Below are positions 36,770-45,099 of a stretch of DNA of 64,000 bases, piece by piece. Position numbers and translations under genes: made by a program. Under the pieces are notes generated by a model. It saw only the letters and a list, made by a program, of their open reading frames with translations. It was not told the DNA's origin and ran no database searches. The stretch covers positions 496,001 through 560,000 of the forward strand of contig JACKFE010000002.1 of the NCBI GenBank assembly GCA_020632635.1. The letters are read 5' to 3'. The stretch's first letter is position 1; every line of letters starts with the position of its first letter. Source of the stretch: Nitrospiraceae bacterium. Lineage in GTDB: Bacteria > Nitrospirota > Nitrospiria > Nitrospirales > UBA8639.

Positions 36770-37291
36770 ATGAATGCACGACTTTCCTCAATCCCTTCAT
36801 CGCATAGTCAGAGTCGTACGAAGAGCGTGCTACGCCGATTGAGCCGGGCCAAGGCGCTTCGCTTTTGTGGAACCCTGTGCTTCCTCCTTACGGTCATGGG
36901 ATGCCGTGGTTCAGATGCTCCCCCGGTGTCTCATGGTGGTCCGGTTCACGATCACGTCAGCTTGGTCGATACCCTTCGAACACAAGGCTTCACCGTTGAA
37001 CCCACGGGTCCGGTCACACAACCATTTTTCCCTGTACCCGGACAAACCCTCCACGTGGAGGGTCAGGACATCCAAGTCTTTGAATTCTCCGATGCGGACG
37101 CCGCCAAATCTCAGGCTGAGGAAATTTCCCCGGATGGAATGACTGTTGGACAAACGGCTGTGCAATGGGTTCATCCTCCTCATTTTTTCACCGCAGGAAA
37201 AATTATCGTCTTGTACGTGGGCACAGACCGTAAGTTTCTCAATCAAATAAAGACGGTGCTCGGGGAACCCATTACCCAACACGTCCCTTAA
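36770..37291 (+). CDS. Small lipoprotein of unknown function
   Basis: The 173-residue protein has a long basic n-region (SRTKSVLRRLSRAKALRF), a hydrophobic core and the lipobox LTVMGC (Cys near residue 45), so it is a lipoprotein. GGAG lies nine bases before the ATG. The mature domain of about 110 residues is alpha/beta: DTLRTQGFTVEP, PGQTLHVEGQDIQVFEFSD, AKSQAEEISPDG, KIIVLYVGTDRKFLN. I recall similar small lipoproteins with an FEYxDxxxAxxxA pattern in other bacteria but cannot name them. It is followed by the matrixin-like gene at 37395. Confidence 0.8.
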   Translation: MNARLSSIPSSHSQSRTKSVLRRLSRAKALRFCGTLCFLLTVMGCRGSDAPPVSHGGPVHDHVSLVDTLRTQGFTVEPTGPVTQPFFPVPGQTLHVEGQDIQVFEFSDADAAKSQAEEISPDGMTVGQTAVQWVHPPHFFTAGKIIVLYVGTDRKFLNQIKTVLGEPITQHVP

Positions 37292-37394
37292 CCCCATGCC
37301 AATATTTAAAAAGTATAGAAAGACTCAGCCAACACTCGCGGGATACCGTGCAGATATCCCGGTCTATCCATCATCAAACTCAAGGAGGTTGCAC

Positions 37395-37922
37395 ATGAGA
37401 GGGAAAATCCTGACCGGATTTCTTGCTCTGATTGCTCTTGGATTATTGGCCCTGAATGTTCAGGTCAGTAACGCACACAAATGGGGCAATTGGCATTGGG
37501 ACAAAAGCACCATCAACATGTGGGTGTATGGGAGCAAACAAACCGAATCGAAAGCCGCCATTAAAGATTGGGATGACCATACCGACCTCAAGCTCCCATT
37601 AAAATCATCGCATACCGATGTCAGTGTCTTCGGGGCCAATGCGGGCAATACGGGCTGGGCGGGCCTGGCCTCCATCAAAGAATACGAATTTGATTGGTGG
37701 GATAAATGGTGCTGGTGCAGGATTAAACATGCCCATGCACAATTTAACACCTATTACAATTATTCAAGCGCCAGCGTGCAGGGTGTGCAATGTCAGGAAG
37801 TGGGGCATACATTCGGGCTGGACCATAGTGCAACCAATGGATGCATGGCGAAAGGCTATTACAGCCCCAACTCGAATTACACCAACAGTCACAATTGGTC
37901 TGACATTAATTCGATGTATTAA
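37395..37922 (+). CDS. Small secreted matrixin-like protein with altered zinc motif
   Basis: The start at 37395 follows AGGAGG and gives a signal peptide ending VQVSNA; 175 residues. The zinc region reads VQGVQCQEVGHTFGLDHS near residue 134: glutamine replaces the first histidine of HExxHxxGxxH, while the second and third histidines and the glutamate remain. I recall CQEVGH variants in this family, so activity cannot be ruled out. A cysteine-rich loop (WWDKWCWCR) precedes it. It is shorter than the protease at 31068 and lacks the CARDB-like domain. The gene pairs with a companion-like gene at 37982, as in the minus-strand locus. Confidence 0.8.
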   Translation: MRGKILTGFLALIALGLLALNVQVSNAHKWGNWHWDKSTINMWVYGSKQTESKAAIKDWDDHTDLKLPLKSSHTDVSVFGANAGNTGWAGLASIKEYEFDWWDKWCWCRIKHAHAQFNTYYNYSSASVQGVQCQEVGHTFGLDHSATNGCMAKGYYSPNSNYTNSHNWSDINSMY

Positions 37923-37981
37923 CCACGCAAGGGCACCTGGTAGATCACTCAATGATCGTACACACCACAAGGAGAGCACCT

Positions 37982-38860
37982 ATGAACTCGAACTCTTTCA
38001 ATCGGTTTCTTCAAGGAACCATTGCGATCTTGTTTCTGGCCTTTGCCGGACAAGTCGGATATCAATATGCGTTCCATAAACCCGAACCGGTCCTGATGGC
38101 GGCCTGGGCGTTTGAACCTCGTAATCTTGCAGAGGCCAAAGGGTTGGCTCAAGAGGTTGTTGAAGCCCAAGTTACCAATATTGAGCGTGCCGATGACTTA
38201 GTCATTCCTGCTCCGGGAGAGCCCGGGAATGTTGAACGAATTGCCATTGAAGTCGTCAGTATGAAGGTCAAGGGGGCCATGAAAGGACAGCCGGCCCAAG
38301 ACATTCAAGTTTTCCGGACGGCTGGCATTCCTGTCACCCGGAATGACATGCCGAACATGAAGGATGCCCCGCCCAAACCCAGAGGAGCGTCCAATCCCCC
38401 CTCTCGACCGACCCCATTCGTGGCGAACACCATTAACATTCATGATGACCAAGCGTACAAGGTAGGGGAAAGTTACGTCATGTTTTTACGTAATGGCCCT
38501 CAAGTCAAGGTAAAAGGCCAAAAAGTCGCCACAAAAATTCTGTTAAATCCCAGCACACGGTTCCGGGTTGAACCAGACAATAGAATCACCCCAACTATTC
38601 CTGACGGACTGGGGCAATCTTTTAAGGGAAAGGCGTTGCAGCAATTTAAAGCCGACATTCAGCAAATTACGGAACGGGCTCCAATCCCAGGGAAACTTCC
38701 TGGCCAATTCGTTCTACCCAAGCTTCAGATCAAACCGGGTATCCAACCAGGTCTGATTCGGCCAAGAGGCCTAGAAGGGGCACCAGCTCCGGAAGGCATG
38801 GAGGAGGAATTGGGGGAAATGGAAGTACCTACGGAGGGTGAAGCTCCCGAGCTCCAATAA
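37982..38860 (+). CDS. Secreted companion-like protein with RGLE acidic tail
   Basis: The start at 37982 lies seven bases after AAGGAG. The 292-residue protein has a signal or anchor segment (GTIAILFLAFAGQVGYQY). The core (about 50-210) recalls the 30064/32244 proteins: a VVEAQVTNIE strand, AIEVVSMKVKGAMKGQ, IQVFRTAGIP, KVGESYVMFLRNG, TRFRVEPDN. Similarity is weaker than between those two. The C-terminus runs PKLQIKPGIQPGLIRPRGLEG then an acidic stretch, matching the tail layout of 32244 including the NLQIKP-like lead-in. It lies 60 bp after the matrixin-like gene, so pairing of this family with matrixins occurs twice in the window. Confidence 0.78.
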   Translation: MNSNSFNRFLQGTIAILFLAFAGQVGYQYAFHKPEPVLMAAWAFEPRNLAEAKGLAQEVVEAQVTNIERADDLVIPAPGEPGNVERIAIEVVSMKVKGAMKGQPAQDIQVFRTAGIPVTRNDMPNMKDAPPKPRGASNPPSRPTPFVANTINIHDDQAYKVGESYVMFLRNGPQVKVKGQKVATKILLNPSTRFRVEPDNRITPTIPDGLGQSFKGKALQQFKADIQQITERAPIPGKLPGQFVLPKLQIKPGIQPGLIRPRGLEGAPAPEGMEEELGEMEVPTEGEAPELQ

Positions 38861-38895
38861 TCCTGACAGGCTCATTATTTCACCTTGTTATTTAC

Positions 38896-38935
38896 CTGAA
38901 CCCCCTGGGAAATTATCATTTCCCAGGGGGTTCAG
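38896..38935. terminator. Perfect 18-bp inverted repeat after 38860
   Basis: Two 18-base arms, CTGAACCCCCTGGGAAAT and its exact complement, are separated by TATC, 35 bp after the stop codon. The stem is long and GC-rich. No U-run follows, so it could be a bidirectional or RNA-stabilising stem rather than a classical terminator. Confidence 0.6.
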
Positions 38936-39841
38936 ACTTCTCAGGGTATCAGCGGAAAAACCCATCTGAACCGTTTACGAGAATTCATATTTCTTTCCCT
39001 GTCACAATGGAAAACTCACACAGATTCCCCTTGTATACAAACATAAGATCCGTCAACGCATTGACAACACCCGTCAAACTGTCTGAGTCAGTGATTCACC
39101 AATCCAAGGGTCAGTGTTGTGAGCACGGATTCATTACTGGCTTTTCGCACTCATCACACCCATTGGCCTATATTTGGAAGACTGAGCCCATCAACATCAC
39201 CAAACAGTACATTCCCATGGGTTTCGCTTACCTCTATGACGTCCCCAATCTCTCATCCCCTGCCTTTGCTTTTGAATACCTCCGTTCGGAGGCTTCTTCG
39301 TTAAAATCTCACTTGGCATCAAGATTGCTTTTTCTTTAATCAGAAAAAGGGAATTCCCTTATTTCTAGGTAAAGAGATGCCAAAACCCCACAAATGGGGA
39401 ATTTAACAAACACTGATTTTGTATTAAAAATTTTTGCTGAGGACTCAATGACAAAGCAACAAGACTCTAAAAAGCGGACGTTCCTCCTCTCAACATGGGG
39501 CCACCTGGGCCTTTCAGGGCTCATTGGGGAATGGGAAACAAGACTAGCCAATAAGTATCCTGCGCAAGGCGGCCAAACTGTTCGGCGACCTGCGCCACTC
39601 AAAAAACCAAAACCCGTAGACCCCGCGTAGAATCCCAAACTCTCTTTTCTCCCCCAACTCATCACACTCTTTTATAGCTTGCCCCACAATCGGCCAGACT
39701 TCGCGCTCTTAGTCCACCCTTGAAACCCATTCAGCACCTTCGCCGCCAAGGATTGCGCATACTGACTAATTCTCGTAAGGTATACCTCTAACCTATCTAA
39801 ACAGGTGTTTTCTCGAGTCCGAGAGAGTCGTGAGAATCAAT
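38936..39841. other. Intergenic region, about 900 bp
   Basis: Several frames of 60-110 codons exist on both strands, but none has a ribosome site, a signal peptide or recognisable motifs, so I call no gene. It is one of the longest empty stretches in the window and may contain degraded sequence. Confidence 0.35.
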
Positions 39842-41014
39842 ATGAACCGCTTCCTTGTAACCCTCATCATGGGTGTCTGTTATCTCGTAACCTCCGTCAC
39901 GGTGGGAGTCGCAGGACAACCTAATATTGTATTAAGTCGTGCCCTCCACTTTCCTGCTCCAGATGGAACGTCAATCGCCCTCAGTCCCGGAAAATATTTT
40001 ATCGAACAGGCCGGATCTACCACACTGCGACTGATCCCTGAGGGAACCTCTCCCGGGGCTGCCCAGGTGATCCACGCCGATGCATTAACTCATGAACAAT
40101 ATGAATTGTTCTCACCCATGGCTCTCACCCGACCGCAGAAAAATAACGAATATCTCATTGAACTGCTCATGCCTGGTGGCATTCGGCTAGAAGCCAAAGG
40201 GTCGACTCATGCTCCCCCATCCGGCCCCTCGCTCAGAACCGAACCTGTGCCCACAGCCTCAACACCAGACGTTCCACCTTCGCCTCACGTTCCGGTCGTC
40301 GAAACTCCGAAATCTGTTCATCCCATCGCACAAGAGCCTATATTAGAAGATTCGATGGCCACAGCAAGCTCTCCTAGCATTACTTCAACTTCGGTACCGG
40401 TTCTTCCGTATCAGGCCCCAGAAGTCGCATCTCAAGGCAAACGCATCATTGTTGACAAACAAGAGACGGGAAAAGATCCAATTTTTCTTTCAGTCCTCTC
40501 CCCGGATCATATCGGCTTGACCATTTTTGAACAGCCCGCGCTCTTTTGGTTTATCGGGAATCAAACCGATCATCCCGTAGACGTCATGATCACCGATGAA
40601 AATAATACGCAAATGCTCTTGGATGTCCGCATGCTTCCGCCCATTCGGCCAGGCATTCACAAAGTTGAACTCAAAGATTATGGGATAAAACTTCACCCAG
40701 ACACGACGTATCAGTGGAAAATCATGCTGCAAGGTTCCACTCAAGGAGAATCTCTGGTCACCAGTGGATGGATCATGAGAATTACGCCACCTTCAAACCT
40801 GATCAATATCCCGCAACAGCCGACCTTGCAAGCCGCGCCCCTGGAACAATTGATGGAAGCCGGCTTGTGGTACGATGCCTTTTGGGCATTGTCGGAACGC
40901 ATTCAATCTCATCCTACTGACACCATTGCTCTCGAACAGCGTGCAGGCCTTTTTGAACAAGTCGGACTGTTTCCCCCGGCCCAACATGACCGGTCCCATA
41001 TTCAAGGACCATAG
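39842..41014 (+). CDS. Secreted TYSG-domain protein with DUF928-like C-terminal domain
   Basis: I use the ATG at 39842 (a GTG 12 bases earlier is possible). The 390-residue protein has a signal peptide (VTLIMGVCYLVTSVTVGVAG). A divergent TYSG domain spans about 27-125 (NIVLSRALHFPAPDGTSI, PGKYFIEQ, LRLIPEG, LIELLMPGGIRLEAKG); the R-G ending is missing. A Pro/Thr-rich linker leads to about 205-330, which resembles DUF928 (LSVLSPDHIGLTIFEQP, LFWFIG, HPDTTYQWKIML, GWIMRI). A short helical end has LWYDAFWALSERI. DUF928 proteins are exported and of unknown function. Confidence 0.8.
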   Translation: MNRFLVTLIMGVCYLVTSVTVGVAGQPNIVLSRALHFPAPDGTSIALSPGKYFIEQAGSTTLRLIPEGTSPGAAQVIHADALTHEQYELFSPMALTRPQKNNEYLIELLMPGGIRLEAKGSTHAPPSGPSLRTEPVPTASTPDVPPSPHVPVVETPKSVHPIAQEPILEDSMATASSPSITSTSVPVLPYQAPEVASQGKRIIVDKQETGKDPIFLSVLSPDHIGLTIFEQPALFWFIGNQTDHPVDVMITDENNTQMLLDVRMLPPIRPGIHKVELKDYGIKLHPDTTYQWKIMLQGSTQGESLVTSGWIMRITPPSNLINIPQQPTLQAAPLEQLMEAGLWYDAFWALSERIQSHPTDTIALEQRAGLFEQVGLFPPAQHDRSHIQGP

Positions 41015-41380
41015 AAGGTTTTTCACCGACCAATGTGTTATTCCCTACCTTCCGTTTTTCGTTCCAGGATTTTTTCTCTCCCCTTATGAACACAAGGCGC
41101 CCCCGGCCCAGAAGATAATTTTTCTTATCTGACCTCCCCAGGCTGCAGAAAATCTCTTTCCCCTTCAATTTCTTCTGATAAGCATCGAAAAAAAATGAAA
41201 TCGTACATTGCAATACCGGGTCCTTTCCATGTCCACTTCGCCTCAAGTACGCTCCCCCAATCCAAGAAATTCCATATAACAAAGATACGCCGACAATGAA
41301 CCCTACCCCCTTGATAAACGACTCACATGAAATAGGCTCATGGTCCAACGATGACTATTTTTTTTAGGGAGAACCGAACA
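41015..41380. other. Intergenic region, about 365 bp
   Basis: No gene is visible. Its end carries the second copy of the hairpin/T-run element and the ribosome site AGGGAG of the gene at 41381. Confidence 0.4.
41326..41365 (+). promoter_or_regulatory. Hairpin plus ATGACTATTTTTTT element upstream of 41381 (copy 2)
   Basis: The stretch contains ATGAxAT...CTCATGG followed by ATGACTATTTTTTTT, matching 27471-27508 base for base at the key positions; the stem here is weaker (CATGA with TCATG). The T-run ends one base before the ribosome site, so a stem-loop or protein bound here could affect translation or early termination. Confidence 0.42.
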
Positions 41381-42697
41381 ATGCAACCGCACACCCCCAC
41401 ACCAGCCAATATCCAACCTTCCCGAAGAGAGTTTCTCAAGAAGGCTGGAATTCTCACAGGTGGAATCCTGGCCTTGGGCCTGCCACTTCCACTCAGACAG
41501 GCCTCATCCGCCTTGGCGGCTGCACCGCCATCTGATTCCGTCCGTTACGCTTTGGATCTTGGGGGCCAAATCGCAGGCCCGATCATCTCCTTGGATAGTG
41601 GATTTACTTCTGGGCAAGTGGTGGAAGGACGGCTGGGCCAATCTTTGTCTTCCAAGAAACATCTGGCCACCATTGTGCCTGAGGACGTCTTTCTCGAATG
41701 TAGAAATAATATGACCAAGGATTTCTATCTCTGGATCCAACAGGCATTGGGCGAACAGGCGCCAAAAAGAAGCGGAGGCATTCTGACCATGAGCATGGGA
41801 AACCAACTCTTGGACCGGCAAATGTTTACCGACGCGTTCATCACTGAGGTCACGTTCCCCGCCCTGGATCGGACTTCGACCATTCAGGCCTCAATTGGTC
41901 TGAAATTGAAGCCCCGGCAATGGAGCTATCAATCCGGAGGCAGCCAGATAGCCTTTCCAACAGGAGTCAATCTAGGCGGGTGGCTGTCCTCTCATTTCCG
42001 CGTCGGAATCTCCGGACTGGAATCCGCATGCGCCCATATTGTGAAAGTGGACTCTTTGGTCTGGAAACAATCCCTGAGCATGGCCCCGGACAGGCTTTCG
42101 TTCACCAGCGGACCCATTCAGACACCAAATCTGGTCGTAACTCTCCCTCGCACACAGGCCGGTCCCTTTACCGAATGGTTTAAACAATTCGTCATTAATG
42201 GAAAATCTTCCGATTCCGACGAACGTTCAGGGTCATTGGAGTTCCTGGCACCTGACCAGCAAACGGTATTATTCAAACTGAACTTTGAACATCTCGGTAT
42301 TTTTCGGATGTCGCCCATAACCCTTTCCCCCACCAACGCCACCCCACTCGTCAAAGTAGAAATGTACTGCGAAACCCTGAGATTGACCGAATTCCCCAGC
42401 CCAGGACCGGCACAAACGCCCCTGACACCGGCAATGGTTCTGGGAGTCTACCGCCACAACCCGGTCCAAAACGCTTGGCATGAAGGCTCGATTACTCAGG
42501 AGGGCGCCACACTCCGCTGGACGAATAAAGCTGGAGCCACTTGGCGATTGGTACCCGACCTTGCCAACCAGCGGTTATTGGCTGAAGGACCCGATAACCC
42601 GTATGCCCAATATGGGTCAAAGGAATTCAAATTGATCATGGAAAACGGCTTTATCAAAGGGTTCGCCTTCGGCGGGGGAACATACCTGAAACAATAA
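41381..42697 (+). CDS. Tat-signal protein with two tail-tube (gp19-like) domains and a C-terminal beta domain
   Basis: The start at 41381 is nine bases after AGGGAG; 438 residues. A twin-arginine signal is clear (SRREFLKKAGIL, then a hydrophobic stretch to SSALAA), so it is exported folded. Domain 1 (about 52-190) has the layout I recall for phage T4-like tail-tube proteins: YALDLGGQIAGPI, SLDSGF, VPEDVFLECRNNMTKDFYLWI, then DAFITEVTFPALD. Domain 2 (about 205-330) repeats it: FRVGISGLESACAHIV, NLVVTLPRTQAGPFTEWF, GSLEFLAPDQQTVLFKLNF. A last domain (about 350-438) has GVYRHNPVQNAWHEGSI and LRWTNKAGATWRL. Tail-tube proteins normally have no signal peptide. Paralog at 60847. Confidence 0.82.
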   Translation: MQPHTPTPANIQPSRREFLKKAGILTGGILALGLPLPLRQASSALAAAPPSDSVRYALDLGGQIAGPIISLDSGFTSGQVVEGRLGQSLSSKKHLATIVPEDVFLECRNNMTKDFYLWIQQALGEQAPKRSGGILTMSMGNQLLDRQMFTDAFITEVTFPALDRTSTIQASIGLKLKPRQWSYQSGGSQIAFPTGVNLGGWLSSHFRVGISGLESACAHIVKVDSLVWKQSLSMAPDRLSFTSGPIQTPNLVVTLPRTQAGPFTEWFKQFVINGKSSDSDERSGSLEFLAPDQQTVLFKLNFEHLGIFRMSPITLSPTNATPLVKVEMYCETLRLTEFPSPGPAQTPLTPAMVLGVYRHNPVQNAWHEGSITQEGATLRWTNKAGATWRLVPDLANQRLLAEGPDNPYAQYGSKEFKLIMENGFIKGFAFGGGTYLKQ

Positions 42698-43589
42698 GGT
42701 CGCAGACCAAACAAGCATGCATGCAATCGTTATTCATGCATGGAAGTACGTCATATGATCTGATCAGGCAAAGAAATGAAGATCTGTACTCTCTGCCTCA
42801 TTTTTACCCCTAGGTTGTTGCTTTTCACCTGAGGGTCTCAGGACGCCGACCTCATCCTTCAACAATAACTAAAAGAGGTGACGAGAGACACGTTGGGGAA
42901 TCGTGGAGTGAGCGGGCAAGGAACACGCCAGCAATGACGGCAAAGCATATGTCCATTGATGAATATGACCAATTGCTGCTTCAATCCGGAAACGCTTCAA
43001 TACTCCTCCTCAATAATAGTGCCATGCCTATCAATGGAAAAATTCTTTCCCTGGTTCAGGATCAGCCTCAATTGTATGGTCCATGGCACTTGCGGAGTAT
43101 CATCACAATCCCGCACAAAATGATTGGCACATGAGCATGAGCTGGATCGAACAAGATCAAGCCAGTAATCTGCGAGGAAGCTCCTGGATGTGTGGGCTTT
43201 CGTTCAATACATTCTTCTCGTTAATTATTTCTCCCAAAACACTCTTCTCTCCCTTTTCATCTCAGTACCGTACGAATTTATTCTAAGTCGGTTCAGACTG
43301 ACACGGAGTACGGCTTTTCCATCTGTCTCTTTCTGCGTGAACGCTTGGAATAAATACCTACCTCATTCTTCGTAAATATTGAATCTTGTGCCGAAAAATC
43401 TCCTCAAACTGTGGAAATTGACTTCACACTCGTGACTTGGCCTCTTTACACTAACCGTTAGCAACCCCCACACAATTTCATCCAATAAATGGGCTTGAAC
43501 CTCCCAAGACCTTCAAGCGACTGACTTGAAAAATATGGAAACCCAATGATTCCCCATTCAATCCTGTTCACCCTTGAAAGGAATGACAT
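42698..43589. other. Intergenic region with remnant sequence
   Basis: About 890 bp. The only recognisable content is the degraded copy of the C-terminal domain of the preceding gene (next entry). The AAAGGAATGACAT at 43577-43589 serves the gene at 43590. Confidence 0.4.
43080..43185 (+). pseudogene. Degraded duplicate of the C-terminal domain of the 41381 protein
   Basis: The reading LAEYHHNPAQNDWHMSMSW matches GVYRHNPVQNAWHEGSITQ in the protein at 41381, and GSSW a little later fits GATW of its next block. The flanking frames (from 42934) are not recognisable and stops interrupt the match. It is probably the remnant of a tandem duplication of the upstream gene. Confidence 0.5.
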
Positions 43590-44159
43590 ATGCGGATACT
43601 CATTTTCACGTTCATCGTCAGCTTGTGGCTTCACGGATCCCTTGCGCATGCGGCTGATCCACAAAACACCAAACAGGTTCTCGAGTTACAACGACAAGTG
43701 TCGATCCTCCAACAGGAAGTCACACGCCTAACAAGGATCATAGATGCGTCGCCAGACGGCACCATACGCATCACCGCGCCCCAGCACAAACAGGAAACGA
43801 CAGGAGGCAATGTCCAAACCTCCATCAGTGGACAACAGGTCTTGCACATCGGGCAGGCTGTTTCTGAACGGATCGGCACCACACAATCCATTGCAATCGG
43901 AACCACCCAGTCTGTCTCTGTCGAACAAGATGCGCAGCACACCGCAGGACGCAATGCCATTCACCAAGCGGGTGGCGATCTCACATTGATGGCCGGGAAA
44001 CGTACGATCATCACGGCGGGCGATCAATTGATCCTAAAAACGGGACAAGCCTCGATCATACTGAATAAAAACGGAGATATTCTCCTGCAAGGCAAGGACA
44101 TCCAAATCAAGGGGTCTGGCCAGGTCAACATGAAAGGATCAAAGGTCACCACACAATAA
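43590..44159 (+). CDS. Exported coiled-coil protein with VgrG-type beta-helix
   Basis: The 189-residue protein has a signal peptide ending SLAHA, then a coiled coil (about 27-50: TKQVLELQRQVSILQQEV). After a variable stretch with two GTTQS repeats (IGTTQSIAIGTTQSV), residues 130-189 read like the tail of T6SS VgrG: GGDLTLMAGKRTIITAGDQL, ILKTGQASIILNKNGDILLQ, GKDIQIKGSGQVNMKGSKV. In VgrG this is the trimeric needle below the spike tip. Here it stands alone behind a Sec signal, so it would be assembled outside the cytoplasm. Next gene: a lectin lipoprotein at 44329. Confidence 0.85.
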   Translation: MRILIFTFIVSLWLHGSLAHAADPQNTKQVLELQRQVSILQQEVTRLTRIIDASPDGTIRITAPQHKQETTGGNVQTSISGQQVLHIGQAVSERIGTTQSIAIGTTQSVSVEQDAQHTAGRNAIHQAGGDLTLMAGKRTIITAGDQLILKTGQASIILNKNGDILLQGKDIQIKGSGQVNMKGSKVTTQ

Positions 44160-44328
44160 GGAGGCTATGGCAGTGAGAGATCGCTCTTGAGAAATGGGGC
44201 GACTGCAAACAATGCCATTCTGACACTTATCGCTCAAAACGATTCACGATGGCATGTCGCTGTGTATCGGGGAAGGCAGTGGCTTGTTGATTCTCATGTT
44301 CCCCTAGTACAGAAAGGAGTTGGTACCC

Positions 44329-44997
44329 ATGAAACACTCATGTCCAACCACCCTCACCCTTCTAAAGAATCTGGGTCTCTCGGCCCTTGTATTCACCTTT
44401 GTCGTGGGCTGCTCAACCACACAGACGCCCCCATCCGAAATCGCCTCGGTGGAAGAAATCCAGGAGGTCGAAGCGGGCAATGACCCAGCCATGGAGGGAA
44501 CGGATGCGGGAGCCCCTCAAGACTGCGTGGACAATGATGAACGACCGGCCTGTCACGTAAAATCCAGAGGACTCGGATTTGTTCCCATTAAGGTGAAAAG
44601 TGAAACCACCCAACGATGTCTGCGCCCGAACGGCGGAAGCACTGCCGAAAATGTCGAAATTATCATGTCGACTTGTTCAGAGACGAAAAGCCGCCGGTGG
44701 TACCGGGAGCAAGGGGTGTATGCAGGCGGGGACAAGATCATCAACTTGAACTCCGGAAAATGTATCGAACGAGTCGGGACCGTCCTGCGACAACGGACTT
44801 GCGCCAACTCATCTAACCCCACCAGTGCCCACAACCAAACTTGGGTCTTTCAAGGAACTCCTCCCTTCGGAAGCGGAGACTTTTTGAAGTCCTGGACATC
44901 GGAAGGCGGATGCGCCCGAGCCATGAATGCAACGAACGTCCGAATGTCGACGTGCCAAAACGATGCAAACCGACGCTGGTATCAATCGGCCTTTTAA
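44329..44997 (+). CDS. Lipoprotein with ricin-B-type beta-trefoil lectin domain
   Basis: I use the ATG at 44329 (a TTG nine bases earlier is nearer to AAAGGAG). The 222-residue protein has the lipobox FVVGC (Cys near residue 25), an acidic stretch, and a VKSRGLGF junction at about 77, so it shares the R-G border seen in TYSG proteins although it has no TYSG domain. The rest is a ricin-type trefoil: CLRPNGGS, CSETKSRRWYREQ, LNSGKCIERVGT, NQTWVFQG, CARAMNATN, CQNDANRRWYQ. The RRW/QTW repeats mark three subdomains. It should bind sugars at the membrane surface. It lies between two spike-like genes. Confidence 0.85.
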   Translation: MKHSCPTTLTLLKNLGLSALVFTFVVGCSTTQTPPSEIASVEEIQEVEAGNDPAMEGTDAGAPQDCVDNDERPACHVKSRGLGFVPIKVKSETTQRCLRPNGGSTAENVEIIMSTCSETKSRRWYREQGVYAGGDKIINLNSGKCIERVGTVLRQRTCANSSNPTSAHNQTWVFQGTPPFGSGDFLKSWTSEGGCARAMNATNVRMSTCQNDANRRWYQSAF

Positions 44998-45099
44998 GAG
45001 AACCAAATACCTGTCAACCACTTAGGCAGGAAGGAGGCATTCTCCTTCCTGCCCAGGCAAAACGTGACGTTGGACCTTACGACAAGAGGAGTTTCTCTC

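Noticed and set aside
39394..39630. ORF of 78 codons with basic end
   Set aside because: No signal, ribosome site or recognisable domain.
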